Below, piece by piece: positions 53,255 through 62,430 of a stretch of 64,000 bases of DNA. A model generated the notes under the pieces. It was given only the letters and a program-made list of their open reading frames with translations, had not been told where the DNA came from and did not search any database. The stretch is taken from contig BEHV01000006.1 in NCBI GenBank assembly GCA_002898315.1, positions 60,984 through 124,983 of the forward strand, in the 5' to 3' direction. The stretch's first letter is position 1. Each line of letters starts with the position of its first letter. The translations under genes and the position numbers were made by a program. Source of the DNA: a bacterium HR19 (GTDB lineage: Bacteria > Calescibacteriota > Calescibacteriia > Calescibacteriales > Calescibacteriaceae).

Positions 53255-53509
53255 TTATAATATTAATTTTTTACTGACAAAGAGAATTTTCTCTATTTCA
53301 ATATTTGCTTTCCAACGCTTTTTCAAGCCAGCAGAGCTTCCGGTAAATCTTAAAAGAAATGCATTATTAGAGAGTAGATATTTCCCTTCTGTATCTGATT
53401 TTTTAAAATTCTTTCTGATGTATAAAGCGTTTGCAGGTTGTGTTAGGTGTTTCAAATGCAGAGCGCTATCAAAAATTGCTGTAAATTTAATTTTAGCTTC
53501 TATTTTCAT
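53255..53509 (-). CDS. Small unknown ORF upstream of the ATPase, overlapping fliP antisense
   Basis: 84 residues (MKIEAKIKFTAIFDSALH...), no family recognised. It has AAGGTAAG about six bases before its ATG, and its stop is 22 bases before the ATPase start, so it could be the first gene of that cassette. It overlaps the first 92 bases of the fliP ORF on the other strand, so one of the two ends is probably wrong. Confidence 0.4.
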   Translation of the reverse strand: MKIEAKIKFTAIFDSALHLKHLTQPANALYIRKNFKKSDTEGKYLLSNNAFLLRFTGSSAGLKKRWKANIEIEKILFVSKKLIL

Positions 53510-54314
53510 CGTATTCTTACCTTACAAAGCTTGGTATAATTCCGAACGCTCTGGTTTTTATCATCTGGCTTTTGCAGAGGAGACAAAGCAAAAAGAACTT
53601 TCCCCTCCGCGTGCTCCTTCTAAACCAACCCCCCCTACTCCACCAATCCCCCCTATAACAATTCAGATAGGAGAAGGCAGAGAAGGATTCATAAACTCAA
53701 TAAGGATAGTTCTTCTTCTCACAATACTGACACTCGCTCCATCACTACTTATACTTATGACCTCCTTTACAAGAATAGTTATAGTCCTTTTCCTTTTGAG
53801 GCAGGCAATAGGTATAGTTCAGGTTCCACCAAACCAAGTCCTTATAGGATTGGCTTTATTTCTCTCTATTTTTATAATGAAACCCGCACTTCAAGAAAGC
53901 TATTCAAATGCTTTCAAACCTTACTCAGAGGGTAAGATTGAAGAGATAGAGTTCATTTCAAAAGCTTTTGAGCCATTCAAAAAGTTCATGCTGAAGCAGG
54001 TGGGAGAGAAAGAGCTTGATGTTTTTCTGAAAATCGCAGGTAAAGGGAGACCATCTTCTCCATCAGAAATCTCGGCAGATGTCCTGATTCCGGCATTTAT
54101 CATATCTGAAATAAAGAGGGGATTTGAGATAGGTTTTTTGATATATATTCCTTTCATAATTATTGATATTGTTATCGCATCAATACTTATGGCTATGGGA
54201 ATGATAATGGTTCCACCTATAATACTTTCTGTTCCCTTCAAACTCATAGCTTTTGTCGTAGCAGACGGGTGGACGCTTCTGACAAGCTCACTTGTAGGAA
54301 GCTTTATAAAATAA
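53418..54314 (+). CDS. fliP: Flagellar export-gate protein FliP
   Basis: Core of the flagellar type III export gate. After an N-terminal hydrophobic segment (IAVNLILASIFIVFLP) and an AFA cleavage-like site comes a proline-rich stretch (APSKPTPPTPPIPPI). The four-helix protein follows: SIRIVLLLTILTLAPSLLILMTSFTRIVIVLFLLRQAIG, then LIPAFIISEIKRGFEIGFLIYIPFIIIDIVIAS and MIMVPPIILSVPFKLIAFVVADGW. 298 aa. The start at 53418 is uncertain: it overlaps the antisense ORF, and an extended -10 lies inside the first 120 bases. fliQ and fliR do not follow. Confidence 0.9.
   Translation: MYKAFAGCVRCFKCRALSKIAVNLILASIFIVFLPYKAWYNSERSGFYHLAFAEETKQKELSPPRAPSKPTPPTPPIPPITIQIGEGREGFINSIRIVLLLTILTLAPSLLILMTSFTRIVIVLFLLRQAIGIVQVPPNQVLIGLALFLSIFIMKPALQESYSNAFKPYSEGKIEEIEFISKAFEPFKKFMLKQVGEKELDVFLKIAGKGRPSSPSEISADVLIPAFIISEIKRGFEIGFLIYIPFIIIDIVIASILMAMGMIMVPPIILSVPFKLIAFVVADGWTLLTSSLVGSFIK
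53532..53540 (+). promoter_or_regulatory. Possible extended -10 promoter inside the fliP 5' region
   Basis: TGGTATAAT matches an extended -10. It falls 115 bases inside the annotated fliP frame. If used, translation would have to start downstream, but no good start codon follows, so this may be chance or drive another transcript. Confidence 0.25.
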
Positions 54315-54333
54315 AAAACAGAGATTCAACATA

Positions 54334-54729
54334 TCAGAGGAGGAAAAAATCCAAAATCTCTTTATCTCCGTATAGTTCTTTTTCAGAGCATAGAAGAGAA
54401 AAGATTCTGCGAGGCGCCCTCATCAAAATAAGAGAGTTAGGAAAAATGCAGAGCTCATTCCCGCGCGCAAAATTCAATCTTCTTGTCTCATCTACATGAA
54501 CATAAAGAGATATTCCACAAAAATTCTCCTTCAGGTCAGTTTTGAATCCAACATTTTTCAAAATACTCTTTACCTTCTCCGGAACTCTTCCACGAATCAA
54601 AAAAGAAATTTTCTCATCTTTCGTGAGAAATAGAGAAAATATCGCTTCATACCTTTTGAGAGGAACATCTTTGAAAATTCCATCCTCATCATAAACGAAA
54701 ACTTTTTTAACCTTAACGATTTTGTTCAT
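54334..54729 (-). CDS. Hypothetical protein
   Basis: 131 residues, mixed alpha/beta: a beta-rich first half (KVFVYDEDGIFKDVPLKRY), then FRTDLKENFCGISLYVHVDETRRLNFARGNELCIF. Two cysteines in the second half. No family recognised. It converges with fliP 19 bases away and is on the strand of the barrel gene, 35 bases upstream of which it ends. Plausible ATG. Confidence 0.55.
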   Translation of the reverse strand: MNKIVKVKKVFVYDEDGIFKDVPLKRYEAIFSLFLTKDEKISFLIRGRVPEKVKSILKNVGFKTDLKENFCGISLYVHVDETRRLNFARGNELCIFPNSLILMRAPRRIFSLLCSEKELYGDKEILDFFLL

Positions 54730-54764
54730 CTATGAGAGAAAGTTTGTTATTCTATTTGAAAAAA

Positions 54765-56381
54765 TCAGAAAAGATAGGTAAACCTAAGCTGGGTTTTGAA
54801 TGTGTTCTTGCTTTGCGGTAGTGCAGATTTCAGAGCATCACCAACAATCAAATATCCGAGCTGAGTTCCAAACTCAAAATTCTCTATACCAATTTTCAAA
54901 GCCCAATCTATCTCAACTCCGAGGAGACCTTTTTTAGCGGTTTTCCCAAAAGCCGGCTGTCCAGAAACCGGGTCAATAAGTGTATTCTCATTAGAAAAAG
55001 CAGACATAATAGATAAATAAGTCCCAATAGCTTCAAACGGGAAAATGCCGACCGTAGGCATGACAAACCATGCACCTTTCACACCTCCTCTGGTTGCAAA
55101 ATACTCTCCACCTCTTCCGAAAAGTTTATCAACATTTTCTCCGAACTTCGCAGTATACCTTGCCATAACATCTTCAAAGAGAATAAAACCAGCGTTGTAA
55201 TCGGGATGCATAGCGATTGATTTGATTTTATCATCTCTTGGGTTATCGTCTCCGCTCGCATAACCGCCGTCTAAAATCAGTTTTATAAGTCCTGTCTCCC
55301 ACTTTATTCGTCCTGCAAGGTTCCATGCTGAAACCGAGTATCTTGAAAAGTTCCCAAAAACAGGAATAAGATTTGTTTTTCCTGTAAGGAGGTTACCTTC
55401 AAGCGCAAGTTCAAGCTCACTCAAAATTCTGAAATTGATATACGGCAAAATGAAGTATAACTCTGTGCTTTTTGAGGTTGAGTATATAGCACCACTATAA
55501 AGAGAGAACTCCACTCTGTCTCCTTTTATCGTAGGTATTATAAACGGGTCAACGAGGTTCTCTTTTGTCTCCCCCATTTCAGACCTCAGAAAATCAAAAC
55601 CTAAGTCAAATTTGAACTTTTCTGTTGGTTTTATTCCGAGCGAAATTCTATCTCTTGTGCTTCCAAAGTGAGCATCATCCCATAAGTTTCTGAAACCATT
55701 TCCATCGTTGAAAAATATTCCAAGTCCATAATGAACTGGCTGACGACCAACAGATAAACTTATAGGCAAAGTCAAAATACTTCCTATCTCTCCCCAAAAT
55801 CTCTTCAAAGCAAACATCCTTGAAATTCCCGAACAGCTTGCGAAATTTCTTCCTTCATTGTATCTGTCGCACAGAATTTCTCCCTGTGTGAAACCATTTA
55901 TACCCTCTCCCCACACAACATCGTCAAGAATATCAACCTGACCGTAAAGAGATAGAGTTGGAGATATTTTCAGCGATGGGTCTAACCTCACCCTTGACTG
56001 AACATAATTCGGGTTGAAATATCTGTTTTCAGGAAGGCGCGGTAGATTAGAAAAGAAGAAGAATCTTGTTCTGAAATAACCGTTTATCTTAAACATTTCG
56101 GGAATTTCTTGCTCTTCGGCAAAGTTGTATGGGGTAGCAAACTCCTCCTCTTCTTCTTGATTTTGCTGCTGTTCAAGAATTTTTTCTATGCTTTCTTCAT
56201 CTTCGTTTTCTCCTTCGGTTTTACCTTCACCTTCATTATCTTGTTTGTTTTCATCCTCATCACTTTGCACCAATTGAATAAGATTCTGTGTGTTTTGAAG
56301 AGTTTGAAGAGAATAATTTTTGAGTTTGCCGTGGTATATATTTTGCGTTGAAAGGTTCAAAAGAAGAAGTTCAAAAAGCAT
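54765..56381 (-). CDS. Outer-membrane beta-barrel protein, porin-like
   Basis: 538 residues. The N-terminus has a hydrophobic start, then an acidic low-complexity stretch (DENKQDNEGEGKTEGENEDEESIEK) and a TPYNFAEEQE linker. Residues 120-538 are amphipathic strands of 9-14 residues with aromatic girdles, ending in LRFTYLF: a C-terminal Phe is the outer-membrane assembly signal. The segment GYFRTRFFFFSN starts the barrel. It resembles the myxobacterial-type outer-membrane proteins (OMP_myx_plus), but that is a family guess. A paired Cys (CDRYNEGRNFASC) may form a loop disulfide. The N-terminal signal is weak. Confidence 0.8.
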   Translation of the reverse strand: MLFELLLLNLSTQNIYHGKLKNYSLQTLQNTQNLIQLVQSDEDENKQDNEGEGKTEGENEDEESIEKILEQQQNQEEEEEFATPYNFAEEQEIPEMFKINGYFRTRFFFFSNLPRLPENRYFNPNYVQSRVRLDPSLKISPTLSLYGQVDILDDVVWGEGINGFTQGEILCDRYNEGRNFASCSGISRMFALKRFWGEIGSILTLPISLSVGRQPVHYGLGIFFNDGNGFRNLWDDAHFGSTRDRISLGIKPTEKFKFDLGFDFLRSEMGETKENLVDPFIIPTIKGDRVEFSLYSGAIYSTSKSTELYFILPYINFRILSELELALEGNLLTGKTNLIPVFGNFSRYSVSAWNLAGRIKWETGLIKLILDGGYASGDDNPRDDKIKSIAMHPDYNAGFILFEDVMARYTAKFGENVDKLFGRGGEYFATRGGVKGAWFVMPTVGIFPFEAIGTYLSIMSAFSNENTLIDPVSGQPAFGKTAKKGLLGVEIDWALKIGIENFEFGTQLGYLIVGDALKSALPQSKNTFKTQLRFTYLF

Positions 56382-56508
56382 TCCAAAACACCTCCTCTCA
56401 ACTCTTTACAGATATGCTATTTTTATTTTACTTTTTTTATTTTATTTTACTAAAAACAAATGAAATTTGTTGAATTTGTTCAACTCCGATTTCCAAAAGA
56501 TAAACATT

Positions 56509-59289
56509 TTAGACATTCTCGGTAAGGGATTTTCTCATAATCTCCAAAAGGTCGTCAATTCCGTTGAGAAGAGGAATTCTCATTTTCCCTTTCTCTGATT
56601 CTACATCAACATAGCTCATATCTTTTGAGAAGATAGCAGAATAAACTTTGAGTTTTCTCATAAGAACTTTGAGTTTTGAAATTTTGACAAAGTTTTCAAG
56701 TTCTTCGTAAATTTCCTTTTCATCTCGGGAAAATCTTTCAACGATAATTTTTTTGATTTCTTCTACATCATCTTCGGTTTCTGCCATAGCAAAAGCTTTG
56801 TAAAAAGATAATCTCACAATCGGGTCATCTACAAGAGATTTCGGAATAAACGCTGGAACATCAATCTCCACGTATGGTTCAAAATCAAATTTTTTGAGTT
56901 CAAGCTTTTCCTTCATGCTCTCTATGACTTCCTGCAAGATTTCAATATACAAATCAAAACCGACAGAATATATGTGTCCCGTTTGCTCTTTGCCGAAGAT
57001 ATTTCCAGCTCCTCTCATCTCCAAGTCCTTCAAAGATAGCTTGAAACCTATGTTATTGTCTGAGAAATTTACAGAATCAATGAAAAATTCAATTCTCATT
57101 TTTGATTTTTGAGATATGTTATCGGGAAGAGCTAAATAGCAGAAGGCATCTTTATCTCCTCTTCCAACCCTTCCTCTCAGCTGGTAAAGTTCTGAAAGTC
57201 CGAAAAGGTCAGCTCTTTCAATAATCATGGTGTTTGCGTTAGGTATGTCAAGTCCGAGCGCAACAATTTTTGTTGCAACAAGAATATCTACTTTACCATA
57301 CATGAAAGCCAAAATTATATCTTCTATGTCTTTCGGTCTCATTCTACCGTGGATTGAGCTTATTTTAGCATTAGGGAAAATTTTCGCCAGCTTCAACATA
57401 ATGCTTTCAAGTCCAGATATAAAAGGGAAGACATAGATGACCTGCCCTCCTCTTGCAAGCTCATAATCAATAACATCTTTTAAATTTTTTTCTTGAATAA
57501 GGGTTGTGAAAACATTTCCTCTGTTCAAAGGTTTTGTTCTTATAATAGATATGTCTTTGAGTCCCGAAAGAGCCATTTTCAGAGTTCTTGGTATAGGAGT
57601 TGCAGTAAGTGATATAACATCGCATATCGCCCTTATACGATTTATCTTTTCTTTATGTGATACTCCGAACCTCTGTTCTTCGTCTATTATCAGAAGTCCG
57701 AGGTTTCTAAAATACGGAAGAACATTCAAAACCTTATGGGTTCCGATAACTATATCAATCTTTCCTTCTGTGATTTTATGTATTATTTCTTTTTCTTCTT
57801 TTTCTGGGGTGAGGCGGGAGAGCATAGCTATTTCAAATGGGAGGTCGTAAAGTCGCTGTTTAAAAGTCATGTAGTGCTGAAGTGCAAGCGGGGTTGTGGG
57901 AGCAATAAATGCAACCTGCTTTCCCGAATATGCGCAAATAGCAGAAGCACGCAAAGCAATTTCTGTCTTCCCAACCCCCGAATCCCCTATGATAATCCTA
58001 TCTGCTGGATAATCCTTCTCGCAAAAATCTTCTACTATCTCCTCTATGGCTTTTTTCTGGTCAGGTGTCTCCTCAAACAAAAATGTTTGAGAAAGATGCG
58101 TTAAAATATCATCTGCTCTGACATACCGAGGTCTTTTTATAGCTCTCCTCAAAGCTATGGCACGCATAAAATGAGAAAGCTGTTTTTCTATAAATTGCTT
58201 GACTCTCTTTTTCCTCAGAGCAAATGTTTTTCCCCCAAGCTCATCAAGAGGAGGATTATCTATACCTATGTATTTATGAAGCAGAGAAATGTCTTCTGCT
58301 CTTATGTAGAGCATCGCAGAATCTTTGTATTCTATCTTCAAAAATTCCCTTCCGTATTCTATCGTTGTTCCCCTGAAAATTCCTATTCCGTGAACTTTAT
58401 GGACAACATACGTTCCCTCCTGTAGCTCTTCAAGGTTTATCGGGGGGAGTTTTGGTTTTATCTCCTTTTTCTTTTTGGAAGAAAAAAGTTCAAAAGATAT
58501 AACTGCGAACTTCTTTTCAGGAATAATAAACGGATATGGCGGTTCTGATGCTCTTTTTATTTTCGTGGAAAGACCTTTTGCGAATTCCTCTTCGTAAGAA
58601 TCTCTGACAACAAATATTATATCATACTGCTTTGCGATAAGGTCCTCAATATCTTCTTTCCGTTTCAGAAAATCTTTCGCATCCAAAATCTTCAGAGATA
58701 AAATTTCTTGAAGCAATTTCAGGTTTTGCGTTTTCTTTGAGTGTTCATCACATAGCTCACCCTTGCAGAAGCAAAAAATGTTTTCAAAATAATCTGAAAC
58801 CTTTACAGATTTTACATCTGTTCTTGAATCAATGCGAAAACTCTTTAATCTCTCAACTCTGTATCCATCTTGATGAATAAGGTATATTTTCTCAATGGTA
58901 TCAAAAAAAATCTCAATCCTGAACTTTTTGCCTTTCTTTGCTACTATCTCAAAAACATCTCCGACAAGAGAAAAATCTCCTTCTTCATAAGGGTCAAAAT
59001 TTACTCTTGAATATCCGTTTTCCACAAGAAATGTCAAGATATTTTCTGGTTTTACTTTCATCTGTTCTTCAAGATGTAGGGATTTTTGAGGGAGCTGAAA
59101 GAAGTCAGACAACTTTGAAGGGTGGTCAAGAATCAGAATACCATCGCCGGGAAAATAAGAGAACTTTTTGCCTTTGATTATGAGAGAAGCAGAAAAAAAC
59201 TTAGCCGCATCTTTACTCTGAAAAACAAAAACAGAACTATCTGGGATTCCAAAGATAAACGGTATTGCAGATATTTGAGCTAAACTCAT
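56509..59289 (-). CDS. mfd: Transcription-repair coupling factor Mfd
   Basis: DNA translocase that removes stalled RNA polymerase and recruits UvrA. RNA polymerase-interacting domain: GTYVVHKVHGIGIFRG. Helicase motifs: RIIIGDSGVGKTEIALRA (Walker A), IIDEEQRFGV (DEEQ), SLTATPIPRTLKMALSGL, SSIHGRM, TMIIERADLFGLSELYQLRGRVGRGDKDAFCYL (motif VI) and the translocation part (RIEFFIDSVNFSDNNIGFKLSLKDLEMRGAGNIFG). 926 aa against about 1150: the N-terminal UvrB-like part is reduced. Walker A has GDSG where GDVG is usual. A 127-base gap separates it from the barrel gene. Confidence 0.96.
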   Translation of the reverse strand: MSLAQISAIPFIFGIPDSSVFVFQSKDAAKFFSASLIIKGKKFSYFPGDGILILDHPSKLSDFFQLPQKSLHLEEQMKVKPENILTFLVENGYSRVNFDPYEEGDFSLVGDVFEIVAKKGKKFRIEIFFDTIEKIYLIHQDGYRVERLKSFRIDSRTDVKSVKVSDYFENIFCFCKGELCDEHSKKTQNLKLLQEILSLKILDAKDFLKRKEDIEDLIAKQYDIIFVVRDSYEEEFAKGLSTKIKRASEPPYPFIIPEKKFAVISFELFSSKKKKEIKPKLPPINLEELQEGTYVVHKVHGIGIFRGTTIEYGREFLKIEYKDSAMLYIRAEDISLLHKYIGIDNPPLDELGGKTFALRKKRVKQFIEKQLSHFMRAIALRRAIKRPRYVRADDILTHLSQTFLFEETPDQKKAIEEIVEDFCEKDYPADRIIIGDSGVGKTEIALRASAICAYSGKQVAFIAPTTPLALQHYMTFKQRLYDLPFEIAMLSRLTPEKEEKEIIHKITEGKIDIVIGTHKVLNVLPYFRNLGLLIIDEEQRFGVSHKEKINRIRAICDVISLTATPIPRTLKMALSGLKDISIIRTKPLNRGNVFTTLIQEKNLKDVIDYELARGGQVIYVFPFISGLESIMLKLAKIFPNAKISSIHGRMRPKDIEDIILAFMYGKVDILVATKIVALGLDIPNANTMIIERADLFGLSELYQLRGRVGRGDKDAFCYLALPDNISQKSKMRIEFFIDSVNFSDNNIGFKLSLKDLEMRGAGNIFGKEQTGHIYSVGFDLYIEILQEVIESMKEKLELKKFDFEPYVEIDVPAFIPKSLVDDPIVRLSFYKAFAMAETEDDVEEIKKIIVERFSRDEKEIYEELENFVKISKLKVLMRKLKVYSAIFSKDMSYVDVESEKGKMRIPLLNGIDDLLEIMRKSLTENV

Positions 59290-59376
59290 ATTGTAGAAAC
59301 AAAAAACTTAAAACCATCAAAAAGCCCAAAGAAAATCTAAATTTCTATTTACTTATAACTTAAATGTAGGTTGAAG

Positions 59377-60039
59377 ATGAGTTCAAATGTAAATTGGAGA
59401 GATTTTTTCTCAAAACTCTATCAATCTTATAAGCCCGATTATGTGAGAAGTGGATACGGATCAGAATTTGCCCTTTTTCTCAGAAAGCTCGTTGTAAAAA
59501 GAGCAGAAGAGAAGTTTTACAAAAACGGTCTTGTTCTTGATATAGGTTGTGGAATAGGGAACTTTTCACAATACTTTCCAAAAGAAAAGTATGTGGGGAT
59601 AGATATAGTAAAAAAGGCAGTCCAGGAAGCAAGAGAGAAACACAATCTGAATTTACTGCTTTCCGACGCTCAAAAACTACCGTTCAAAAAAGAATCGTTT
59701 TCCTTCGTAACAGCAGTAGAGGTTCTTCAATACATTGAAGACAAAAATTTATTTTTTGAAGAAGTTCTGAAAGTTATGAAAGATGACGCAAAATGTATCC
59801 TCATAACACAGAACCCTGATTCAATAATTTGGAGATTGAGGATGAGAAAGAGAGGTAGGTCTCCTCTTCTTTTCGCAAGCATTGAAGAAGTAGAGAGGAT
59901 ACTCGGAAAGGAAAGGATAATGATTTTGGGAGGGATATATACTCCGTTTGACCTTCTGCTTTTTTTCTCTCTCCCGAATTTTCCAAAAGGGTTCGTAAAA
60001 CGATTTGCGAAGTCATTTTATATTGTTTTCAGAAAATAG
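59377..60039 (+). CDS. SAM-dependent class I methyltransferase
   Basis: 220 residues. SAM-binding motif GLVLDIGCGIGNFSQYFP, then YVGIDIVKKAVQEAR (acidic end of strand 2), LLSDAQKLPFKKESFSFVTAVEVLQYIEDKNLFFEEVLKVMK. Substrate not determinable; UbiE/menG-like methylases have this core. The C-terminus (FFSLPNFPKGFVKRFAKSFYIVFRK) is hydrophobic and basic, perhaps membrane-associated. I chose the ATG at 59377 over the TTG six bases before. It is followed by yraN. Confidence 0.85.
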   Translation: MSSNVNWRDFFSKLYQSYKPDYVRSGYGSEFALFLRKLVVKRAEEKFYKNGLVLDIGCGIGNFSQYFPKEKYVGIDIVKKAVQEAREKHNLNLLLSDAQKLPFKKESFSFVTAVEVLQYIEDKNLFFEEVLKVMKDDAKCILITQNPDSIIWRLRMRKRGRSPLLFASIEEVERILGKERIMILGGIYTPFDLLLFFSLPNFPKGFVKRFAKSFYIVFRK

Positions 60040-60060
60040 CTAAAAATTAAGAGTGAAGCG

Positions 60061-60459
60061 ATGAGCAAGTTTTCAAAAAGGTCAAGGTCAGTCAAAAAAT
60101 ACAACAGCGGAAAAACAAAAGGAAAAATTGCAGAAGACATAGCATGCCAATACCTTGAAAGCAAAGGATATAAAATCATAAAGAGAAATTTCAGAACGAG
60201 ATATGGAGAAATAGATATAATAGTTTTATCACCTTCAAATGTTTTATGTTTTGTTGAGGTGAAAAGCGCTGAGAAAAATCTCTCACTACCAGAAGAATCA
60301 ATAAACCAGAGAAAAATAAGCAAAATCTTGAAAAACGCTGAAATATTTATTTCGCAGAATAAAGAATTTTCTCAACTTGAAATGAGGTTTGATGTGATAA
60401 CAATAAAAGATGGTAAGATAAGCCATATAGAAAACGCATTCTCAGAAAGTGATTTGTAG
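60061..60459 (+). CDS. yraN: YraN/UPF0102 family nuclease-fold protein
   Basis: 132 residues. GKIAEDIACQYLESKGYKIIKRNFRTRYGEIDIIVLSPSNVLCFVEVK is the family core: a restriction-endonuclease-like fold with E...GEID...EVK as the usual Asp-Glu-x-Lys layout. The basic N-terminus is unusual (SKFSKRSRSVKKYNSGKTK). The role is not settled; Holliday-junction or DNA repair work is proposed. It starts 21 bases after the methyltransferase with GAGTG nearby. Confidence 0.92.
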   Translation: MSKFSKRSRSVKKYNSGKTKGKIAEDIACQYLESKGYKIIKRNFRTRYGEIDIIVLSPSNVLCFVEVKSAEKNLSLPEESINQRKISKILKNAEIFISQNKEFSQLEMRFDVITIKDGKISHIENAFSESDL

Positions 60460-60509
60460 CAGAGAAAAAGTTATGCGAAATTATAATAAATGTAATTAAT
60501 TAAGAAACC

Positions 60510-60999
60510 ATGATTACCATAAGAAAAGCCACATTAGATGATTATAAAGATTTCTGCGAACTTATATTGGTCTCTGCTCCCTATTTCCCGATTCTTTTTG
60601 GGAATAAAACAAAAACGGTACTGCAAAATTTATTCCGTTATCACTCAAATCTTTTTAGCTTTGAACACGTTTATTTTGCAGAGGTTGATGGAAAGAAAGC
60701 CGGAATGATTTTAGGATATGATTGGCAAAATAAAAAACGGGAGAACTTAAGAACTGGCTTTCTATTATTTAAAGAGATAGGTTTCGGTATTTTAGTTAAA
60801 TTTTTATCATTGATAAAGTTTAAAGAGACAGTTGGAAAAGTGCGTGATGGCGAATATTATATTAGCAATATAGCTATATATCCACTAATATAGAGGACAA
60901 GGAGTGGGAAAAGGATTAATGTTTCAAGCTGAACAAGAAGCAAAAATGATTGGTGTTGATTTGAAGGACAAAAAATTGAAACAAAGTAACCCAAATTAG
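60510..60999 (+). pseudogene. GNAT-family acetyltransferase, frameshifted remnant
   Basis: Frame one gives 127 aa: an N-acetyltransferase start (MITIRKATLDDYKDF), FEHVYFAEVDGKKAGMILG and GEYYISNIAIYP, then TAG. The acetyl-CoA motif continues in another frame: after PL one extra base restores YRGQGVGKGLMFQAEQEAKMIG. The downstream part also ends early, without the C-terminal NxxAxxLYxxxGF segment. So the gene has a frameshift and a lost end. It overlaps the transporter stop by four bases. It is probably not functional as a whole enzyme. Confidence 0.8.
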
Positions 61000-62321
61000 G
61001 CAAAGCCAAATTTCACATACCCAACAACCGTTATGCAAAAAAAGATTTTCATAAAAATATAGTAGAGCACCGAGTTCAAGAGAGTGATCGGAAAACCAAA
61101 CTTTACAAATTCAAAAAACCCTATTCCTGCTCCCTTTCTCTTCTCTGACGCCTGAATTATTATAACATTGCTCGCAGCACCCAAAATCGTGAGGTTGCCA
61201 GCAATAGTACTTGATACAGCTAAAACCAAGAGAGAAAAAACATCATCCATGCTAAGCAAAGGCAAAATAAGCATAGTGAGAGGGACATTAGATACAAGCT
61301 GGCTCAAAAGAATTCCAGCACCAAAAAGATAAAGATGCGAAGTAAGGTCAAATTGAAAAATGAGCTTCTGGAATAATCTTGTCCCCCACACCGATTTCAT
61401 AAGGATGAACATTGATGCAAAGAAAACAAGAGTTTTCCAATCAACATTTTTCAGGACTCTCAAAGTTCTACCACCAAAGAGCAAAACCGGCAGAGCAGAA
61501 ACAAAAGTTATATAATGTATCGGGAATTTTATATCCAATCCAAGAAAAATCGCAAATGTTCTGAAAACTACGAGCACAATAAGTAAAGTCATTGAGAGTT
61601 TGGAGACGACTTCAAGTCGCTTTTTAGATTTTTCAAAAGCATGCTCTGTTTTTGAACCTTCTTTGCCCCACGCAAAATCTTCCGGCTCCGAAAAACTTAT
61701 CTTGAAATCTTTTATTCTGTAAAGAGCTTTTAGGAAGAAAGGAGTAATCACGAGATTCACAACAGTTGGAGCAAAAAGATAGATGAAAAATACCAGAAAT
61801 TCATTGCCAAAATTCCCATAATGAGATATAAGGAAGTTCTGTGGATTTCCTATCGGACTCATCACGCTACCTATCGTAACCGAGAAGGCAAGAAGAAAAA
61901 GAAAGAACTTCTCATCAACCCCACAAATTCGCGAGATATAAATAGCAATAGGAGTTGCTATTACAGCCACGGTATCATTCATCAAAATTGCAGATGAGAA
62001 TCCCATGAGCAAACTGAAAAAGAGAATAAGAGAACTAAAACTTTTCACCCTGCTCAAAATACCATAAGACAGCTTTTGAAGGTATCCGCTTTCTTCAAGA
62101 GCAGAACCTATAACAAACATACTGAAAAGAAACAAAATGACATCAAAATCAATCGCCCTCAAAGCTTCTTGAAGAGAAATACTGCGAGATAAGATAACAA
62201 TTAGGGAGCCAATAAACATAGCTTGCCATATCTCAAACTTGATGCCTCTCAAACTTCTCAAAGAGATGAGAATGATAACAAGAGCAAGAGATAATACAGG
62301 GACAAACTCCCGAAGAAACAT
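60996..62321 (-). CDS. ArsB/NhaD-type ion transporter (citrate transporter-like)
   Basis: 441 residues with about eleven helices, in two pseudo-symmetric halves. The ion-transporter-superfamily marks are present: SAILMNDTVAVIATPIAI with the following hairpin GSVMSPIGNPQNFLIS, and the second half ASSTIAGNLTILGAASNVIII. Members include ArsB, NhaD and the CitM/SLC13 families. The substrate is not determinable. The long polar loop about residues 210-235 separates the halves. The gene starts divergent from the small helical gene. Confidence 0.8.
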   Translation of the reverse strand: MFLREFVPVLSLALVIILISLRSLRGIKFEIWQAMFIGSLIVILSRSISLQEALRAIDFDVILFLFSMFVIGSALEESGYLQKLSYGILSRVKSFSSLILFFSLLMGFSSAILMNDTVAVIATPIAIYISRICGVDEKFFLFLLAFSVTIGSVMSPIGNPQNFLISHYGNFGNEFLVFFIYLFAPTVVNLVITPFFLKALYRIKDFKISFSEPEDFAWGKEGSKTEHAFEKSKKRLEVVSKLSMTLLIVLVVFRTFAIFLGLDIKFPIHYITFVSALPVLLFGGRTLRVLKNVDWKTLVFFASMFILMKSVWGTRLFQKLIFQFDLTSHLYLFGAGILLSQLVSNVPLTMLILPLLSMDDVFSLLVLAVSSTIAGNLTILGAASNVIIIQASEKRKGAGIGFFEFVKFGFPITLLNSVLYYIFMKIFFCITVVGYVKFGFA

Positions 62322-62430
62322 CTTAAAATTTCAAAACATAAAACAAAAGAAACAAAAAATGAGAAAAGCAGAATTTTAGCCATCAAAATATCTAAGTGGC
62401 AGGTTTGACATAATTGAGAACTTCTTCAAA

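Noticed and set aside
62405-62430. TTGACA before the small helical gene as a full promoter
   Set aside because: No -10 at the right distance before the start codon; a -10 would fall on the ATG.
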